From Sweltsa coloradensis (Eukaryota; Arthropoda; Insecta; Plecoptera; Chloroperlidae), in NCBI GenBank assembly GCA_024449915.1, contig JAMZAV010000300.1, forward strand, positions 1 through 64,000: DNA of 64,000 bases, in the 5' to 3' direction. A program made the position numbers and the translations under genes. The stretch's first letter is position 1, and the number at the start of each line of letters is the position of its first letter. The notes under the pieces were generated by a model that made no database searches, was not told the origin of the DNA, and was given only the letters and a program-made list of their open reading frames with translations. This document shows, piece by piece, positions 58,928-64,000 of the stretch.

Positions 58928-61900
58928 CTGAAACACAACATTGAAAATATTATATTTTACATTGTAAACTGTGTGAAATTCTTGATGTTTTTGTTGTGCA
59001 TGATAAATATTTATTGCCCTGTGCAAGTTTTATACGCTGCCGCATTGAATGATTTACATCCTTGATGTGTGGAATATCTTGGGCATTTGGCTATGTTTTA
59101 TTAGACGAGGGAGCGCAGCGACTGAGTATCTCCATTCAACTCAATAGCTCTTATTCTGTGATTCTGTGGGTGGGTCTGTGTGTGGGTCTGTGTGTACATA
59201 GAAAATCAGCCGAATCGCTGAATAGATTGCGCTGAAATTTTAAACAGACATCCGGTACGAGTTTACTGAAAACTGCTAATAAAATCGGCTAGAATAGTAG
59301 GCCGGGTACTCAACACATGGCTCACTCACTCGTCTAACAACGACTTGGGCGTTTTCCTAGTATAGGTACTGAGCATGATTATATTTTGCTATATTTCGTT
59401 AAACGTTTCTTAATGTTGCACTAGATTCATATTCATTGGATTGGATATTGCTTTACGTCTCATATTTATGCAACTTGGCTAATCGAGACGAAGGGAGGGA
59501 CGTAAGGGGTGACGCGGGGGGACAAGGGGTGGACAGGCCTGTGCTGGTCAAAACCAGCCACAAGCGTATGGGGAGGGCAGGGGTTCCCCCACGTCGTGGT
59601 CGTCTCCGTCTGTGTCACCATCCGTCCGTGTTGTCATTGTCGTCGGGGAGGTATAGTCAAAGGGAAGGGGAAAGTTCCCCGACGACGACCCAGACCTCGC
59701 CATTAGTTTCAGGGAGAAAAACTACCCTAATAACGGGAATTCCGAACGCAATTGATGTTCTCACCCGAAGTTATTGTTGAAGCTCGCTGATTGGCTGGCG
59801 GACGACGACTGCGACGCACTGAAGCCATGTTGTCCCACCTGGAAGTTGAGCGAATGGCTCTGACTGGCGGCTTGGCCGGCGGCGAAGTTGTGACCACCAG
59901 GCAGGTTGTTGCCGGTGGCATGACCTCCGGCGAAGTTACTGCTGTGGCTCGCCGACGCCGAGAAGCCACCGTCGCTTGACGGCTGCACGCTGAAGTGATC
60001 GCCCCCGCCGTTGTGGCCGTACTTTGGGTTCAGGCTTGTGGTGGGGCGGGGCGGCATGGACTGATGTGATGAGGGGTGTTTGTTGTATTCGTCGGGAAAG
60101 AAGACCGAGTCGAGAGAATCTGCAACAATGAAAATTCAAACACCAGTGTCAACGCGTGACGCAGTGACGCTACATAGTAGCTTGTAGTTTTTAAGAATAT
60201 ATTTCGTGAGGTGTGTATTGTAAAAATTACCTGATATCAATATGTTGATTATACCTCATAAAATTATTCAGTAAGTTTGCATCCTACGGCTCTGTTACCA
60301 AGCAGGCGTTAAGTTAATGCTTATTTAATTGAAATATTTTTCACGATTCAATCTGCTTGAATATTGATCAAATGTGCTGATAATTTTTACACAAAATGAA
60401 TAGAAAATAATATTACTACAAACCGTTATAGTTTAAAACGATTTTTTATCTTGGATCACCCAAATAATATTACATGATCATGTTTTATTATTTAACACTG
60501 ATCAAATTTTGATTCTGAAAGCAAACATTTTACTACAGATATATTATTGTAGTTGTAGGTGTGGGTTCACATATTATCTCCTAGAGGGGGGTGGGGGGAG
60601 ATGTGAGATAAAAATAGGACTTCACATTAAAAAATATATGTAAAATCATATAATATTATACAAATACTTTTGATGAAAACTCTATAAATTATTATTTTTC
60701 TATGAAAATTAATTTCAAGTGCTCCATGCCCGTAAATTTATAGCTTTTGAAGCATGTACTACTTTTCAACTTGAAGAAATATGTGTGGAATTTAACTGTT
60801 GTGAGTGTTAAGACTTTTCTCGGAAAAAAAACAATTCAATATAATGCATTTCATTTCAAATCATTCATGTTCATCCTATCGGCCGGGTTGTGATTTGCAC
60901 CAAAATGTTAAGTAAAAATGTGTGACCAAACAGGTAATTTTTAGTAATTTTCCAAGCTTGTGTAGGAGACAATTATTTGAAATGTTGTAATGTGCTCTAA
61001 TCGCAACTTGTGATTATCCTTCATTCGAAAACTCAAAATTTTCATGTGAAAATTGTAGATAAAAAATGATCCAGAATGTTTGTGAAATCAAGTGAATTTT
61101 TAAATAAACACACAATGTAAAAAAAAGGTGGCCCGTGCTCAAACAACCGTCTAAGCAATTTTCACAAGGACATCGTTTTCATTTGTCCCATTAGTTTAAG
61201 AAAGCGTTTCCACTCTAGCCAATTAGGTATTACTTTACTTAAATGATGCTTGTTGTTTTAGTAACAATTAAATAAGATATTAGTTACTCTCTAGGCTCTG
61301 GCCATGGACTTATAATAGTAACAGCTCTGGCATTGGCCTTCTAGAATAATTATACTTATTTCACATAATATTGTACGTTGCAACTTGATGGTCTCTTTAA
61401 TCATAGCGATTCTGTACGTCGGTCCGTCCGTTCGTCCGTGACCGTCTATCTGTGTGCGTGTGTCACAACTCACAACTCACGATTAAAACCGAACATGACA
61501 TATTGGGCTGGCATTGCCACAGAATGTTTTGGTTAGCCTACTAGAAAGTTGCAATATTCTTTACTTGGCACCTCCACCATGGTAGACTAGAACGCGGCGA
61601 GAAGCGTGGGTTAACAACGGTAATATTTACTCTTTATTTTGAGTTCTCCAGTACCCGTGCTTACATCACAACAAACTATAATATGTAGGCGTATTTGCAT
61701 TTTTATTGTTTGATGTTAGACCATAGAGATTCATACCTGACAAGCATAATATCTTCTATTAGTGGATGGCTTTAGTTAGTTTATACTCTATTTCATTTGT
61801 TAGACATGTAAGTTAAATGCTAATGTACGGTTCATGCGTTGTATAGTTGTTTCTATAGTGCATGCATAGACCCAGTGGCGGAACTTCGTTTCATGGGCCC

Positions 61901-62607
61901 GCCTGCAAAATTTCTATGGGAGGCCCCCTAACAGATACACACTACATTGGCTCAGTGTTGAATTCAGACTTTTCATCCCGGGGGGGGGGGGGGGGCTATA
62001 TAATATCCCCGGGGGTATTATATAGGGACCAAGTACGGGGGGGGGTTGGGGGGCAAAGCCCCCAACAATAGCGCCGCAGACGAAAATTGTGAAAATCATG
62101 TTTTTAGAGTGCGTTTGGTGCGTTTTAGATAAAAAGTTGTAGGCTGAATGCAATACCAAAATAATGTAGTTTTTGTGAATTGTTGTTCTGTTGTGGACAC
62201 TTAAAGTTCCTAAATACCCGCTAGATTTCATCTTCAAACTGCTATATTCACAAAACGGTCATTTTAGCAACGAAAACAAACAATATTTTCCAAACATAAT
62301 GAAATACTGATTTTTTTACTAAATTTTTTAACGGGCCCCCCTAAACAGCCTGGGCCCGCCCGCACTTGCGGGCCCTGCGGGCGCCTAGTTCCGCCACTGC
62401 ATAGACCTATCACTCTTGTGCACCCGGCGTCATACAACGATACACTGGGTGTACATCTCCATATTCCCTAAAAAAAAACTGTAAAATGCTATCCCTATGT
62501 ACAACTAAGAATGTAAACTTTCATACCACTGACTTACCCGCTCTGCTAACACTGGGCCACGCACAACACACTACAATACAGCACAATATTGACTTCGTGT
62601 TTAACAT
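58225..62607 (-). CDS. Secreted Gly/Ser/Ala-rich repeat protein (silk- or cuticle-like), three exons
   Basis: Coding exons on the minus strand are 62607-62538, 60119-59765 and 58927-58225, joined by GT-AG introns with matching phases (1-1 and 2-2), giving about 375 residues. The first 23 residues form a classic signal peptide (MLNTKSILCCIVVCC, then AWPSVSRA). The mature part starts with an acidic/His segment (DSLDSVFFPDEYNKHPSSHQ), then His/Gly/Ser/Ala/Asn-rich sequence, then three repeats of about 40 residues built on QAASAGFSGGGGGG, AASLASGAANSQSS and PGYGYQPYRGG, and a basic C-terminus (NRKDRRRRPTGP). No enzyme domain. Composition resembles silk, glue or glycine-rich cuticular proteins. 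Which of these it is cannot be told from sequence. Confidence 0.82.
58928..59764 (-). other. Intron 2 of the Gly/Ser/Ala-rich gene
   Basis: GTGAGA donor at 59764 and TTTCAG acceptor at 58928 (minus strand). It contains the subfamily 3 HINE (59101-59360). The 5' part, about 59480-59700, is unusually GC-rich with long frames on both strands and might be an alternative exon or a captured fragment. No frame and splice-site pair makes it convincing. Confidence 0.55.
59101..59360 (+). mobile_element. HINE subfamily 3, 260 bp
   Basis: The 5' end TTAGACGAG (59101-59109) has its perfect complement CTCGTCTAA at 59329-59337. Immediately after comes the hairpin AACG (59339-59342) / CGTT (59350-59353), then TTCCTAG ending at 59360 before a T. 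A short GTGGGTCTGTGT tandem lies inside in place of the TTTG microsatellite. It is the shortest and cleanest example of the end plan in this window. Confidence 0.75.
59765..60119 (-). CDS. Gly/Ser/Ala-rich protein, exon 2
   Basis: Acceptor TTTTCATTGTTGCAG (phase 1) and donor TTCGG|GTGAGA (phase 2), 355 nt. It encodes DSLDSVFFPDEYNKHPSSHQ, a Pro/His-containing segment and Ser/Ala/His/Phe-rich sequence such as GGFSASASHSSNFAGGHA and SASQSSSASQSASFNNNF. The phase agrees with both neighbours. Confidence 0.85.
61415..61580 (+). repeat. Degenerate repeat ending in a variant of the 17-nt word, second locus
   Basis: Begins GTCGGTCCGTCCGTTCGTCC, then TGTGTGCGTGTGTCAC, and about 144 bp later has CTTGGCACCTCCACCA (61564-61579). 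Order and spacing match the locus at 45890-46063. Confidence 0.5.
61873..62399. mobile_element. 527-bp hAT-like MITE with perfect 8-bp target duplication
   Basis: Ends are CAGTGGCGGAACT (61873-61885) and AGTTCCGCCACTG (62387-62399), a perfect 13-bp terminal inverted repeat. The host octamer CATAGACC occurs at 61865-61872 and again at 62400-62407. An 8-bp duplication with CAGTGG termini is the signature of the hAT superfamily. The interior has a long G run (61980-61996) and a palindrome around CCCCGGGGG. No transposase frame. Confidence 0.9.
62538..62607 (-). CDS. Gly/Ser/Ala-rich protein, exon 1 (signal peptide)
   Basis: Start codon at 62607-62605 (minus strand), 70 coding bases, donor GCGG|GTAAGTC (phase 1). 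It encodes MLNTKSILCCIVVCC plus AWPSVSRA, with a hydrophobic core and a cleavage-like Ser-Arg-Ala end. The ATG context is AGCAGAATGT. Phase agreement with exon 2 and the presence of a signal sequence support this tiny exon. Confidence 0.75.
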
Positions 62608-62660
62608 TCTGCTTGTTTTGAGACTAGATCGACCTAACTAAACTGCTACCGAAACAATGC

Positions 62661-62708
62661 ACTGACGAATGGACTAGGAACTCGAGACAGCAATGATCTT
62701 TAAGGAAT
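62661..62708 (-). promoter_or_regulatory. Possible core promoter of the Gly/Ser/Ala-rich gene
   Basis: Minus-strand TCAGT at 62665-62661 matches the arthropod initiator and would give a 5' UTR of about 55 nt. An AT-rich CTTAAAGA about 35-40 nt upstream could serve as a weak TATA element. Inferred from position only. Confidence 0.35.
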
Positions 62709-63927
62709 TGTACAAGGCCAATGTGGCCATCTATTGTATGGTCGCATGCTAATTGATATTCACCCAATGCGTCCGATTATAATCATTAGCCTTCGCGTAT
62801 AGGTGAATCACTTACGTTGCATTGTTCGTCTGGATTTTCCGTGGTGTAAAGCTACAGGTCATAGTGGCCTTTTTATTGAGATTACATGGCAGACGTGCAC
62901 GTCTCAAACTCAAAGAATTCCCGCTAACATTGCGTGATCAATATAAATCATATTCTCCAGACAAAATTACTTTTCAAATCGAGTGTGATTTACAATAATA
63001 TTCTTATTTCGTTGTTTTGTGAGAAGATTTGCTTAATTAAGATACTAATTATTAATTTAATGGAAACGGGGAAACGTTCCACAATTTAAGAGTAATTTTC
63101 CTGGCCCAAAGGTGTTTTCAGATTATTATAGTTGGGGATAATAGCTTCCCTTTTTCAATTTGGGTCTGCTTGCAGCATTTGGTAGGCATTTATATTTTGA
63201 ATGGAAGGCCTGCAGACCAATATATTATATTGTTTATTGAAGTATTCCCATGAAATAGAAATAGACCTCAGAAAATCCGTCCCAACACTATAGAGTATAT
63301 TATACTAAGGACTGATACGGCAAAGTGAAAAAAGCAAAAATTGTCACTGGATTGGATACGTTTCCTGCGTCCTGACAATCGCATTTTGACTGACAAAAAT
63401 GAAAATGAAAACAACTTCAGTCGTGATTCCCGGTCGCGGGTATCGAGCTTGCGACGTCCCGAATAGGCGATCAACGAGTATATTTTATTCTACATCTACA
63501 AACATGCATAATGCAGTTGTTATAAAGCAAGAACATTAGTCGTCTTCTGAGAAAACCAAATTTTATTTTAAAATTGTTCTGGTTGATGCACACTCCCACA
63601 AACTGCTACTAGCATGAATGAACGATTTTAGATGCCAAGTTGTGAAAAAGTGTACTATTTGGTTGGCTGACATTTTTATTATCTAGGTGCCCGTTAGGGC
63701 GCCGCAGCCAAGCCGCGGTGCGCTACACACTCAAGCACCTTATACACCAAGCAGAGTTGGGGTGATTTCGAGGTGTTACCCAGCCGTCATGTAACGTGAT
63801 GTGAACTTGAAAACTATCACAATCGAGGGGATTTAGGTACCTGACAACACATGCCAAATTTTATTGGGGTACGACCATTCCTTCTTGGTGAAAAAATGGC
63901 TTGAAACATGCTCAAAATCACTTTAAG
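62709..63927. other. Upstream intergenic stretch
   Basis: AT-rich, with a small GC-rich dyad near 63690-63722. Nothing recognised as a gene. It should include distal regulatory sequence of the minus-strand gene. Confidence 0.45.
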
Positions 63928-63964
63928 GATGTTAGCTACTGCTACTGCTACTACTGCTAACATC
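63928..63964. repeat. Small palindrome around a (CTACTG)n tract
   Basis: GATGTTAGC (63928-63936) and GCTAACATC (63956-63964) are exact complements flanking trinucleotide-like CTACTG repeats. Confidence 0.7.
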
Positions 63965-63972
63965 TAATACGT

Positions 63973-64000
63973 CGGCCCGCGATTCTGACCAGACGGGTGG
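63973..64000 (+). mobile_element. Probable HINE fragment cut by the window edge
   Basis: GGCCCGCGATTCTGACCAGA and the following CGGGTGG match the internal block GGGCCGATTCTGACCAAACG seen in HINE subfamily 1 copies. Confidence 0.5.

Larger units (their letters stand above)
60120..62537 (-). other. Intron 1 of the Gly/Ser/Ala-rich gene
   Basis: GTAAGT donor at 62537 and GTTGCAG acceptor at 60120 (minus strand). It contains the hAT-like MITE (61873-62399) and the degenerate repeat at 61415-61580. The rest (60.1-61.4 kb) is AT-rich with a G-rich tract near 60583-60600; nothing else was recognised. Confidence 0.65.

Noticed and set aside
59436..59780. 114-codon plus-strand frame
   Set aside because: It runs across an intron border of the minus-strand gene and has no domain; an antisense shadow of GC-rich sequence.

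Overview
The window looks like nuclear DNA of an arthropod, most likely a hemimetabolous insect with a large, transposon-rich genome. The evidence is AT-rich non-coding sequence, small exons with GT-AG introns of 0.8 to 10 kb, a secretin/adhesion-type seven-helix receptor, a Gly/Ser/Ala-rich secreted structural protein, an arthropod-type TCAGT initiator, and many rolling-circle, hAT-like, tRNA-SINE and LINE copies. There are no bacterial-style operons. No species can be named from the sequence alone.

Layout. 1-9.8 kb: non-coding, with two rolling-circle (Helentron/HINE-like) elements and a 66-bp tandem repeat. 9.82-18.12 kb: almost wholly homopolymer-stretched sequence that I read as an assembly or consensus artefact; nothing in it should be treated as a gene. 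18.1-36.5 kb: non-coding, with two HINE copies side by side, a 1.38-kb inverted repeat, a HINE of a second subfamily, a 646-bp TTAA-flanked element and a reverse-strand HINE. 36.55-53.97 kb (+): last six recognisable exons of a class B (adhesion/secretin-like) 7TM receptor. The splice phases agree at every junction. Its 10-kb intron carries a tRNA-derived SINE and a 5'-truncated LINE with a restriction-like endonuclease. 55-57.3 kb: an AT-rich terminal-inverted-repeat element and a second SINE. 58.2-62.7 kb (-): a complete three-exon gene for a secreted Gly/Ser/Ala-rich repeat protein of about 375 residues, including a signal-peptide exon of only 70 coding bases. Its introns host a third HINE subfamily and a hAT-like MITE with a perfect 8-bp target duplication. 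The window ends inside what looks like another HINE fragment.

The two protein genes lie in opposite orientation with their 3' ends facing each other about 4.2 kb apart, and I see no functional link between them. The most unusual non-gene signals are: (1) a sharply bounded 17-nt word, ACCCGGCACCTCCACCA, found exactly eight times on both strands in otherwise unrelated contexts; (2) three HINE subfamilies that differ in sequence but share one end architecture; (3) an empty-site paralogue that defines one HINE insertion; and (4) the 8.3-kb corrupted block.

All coordinates were read by eye. Exon borders rest on consensus splice sites plus phase agreement, not on transcripts.
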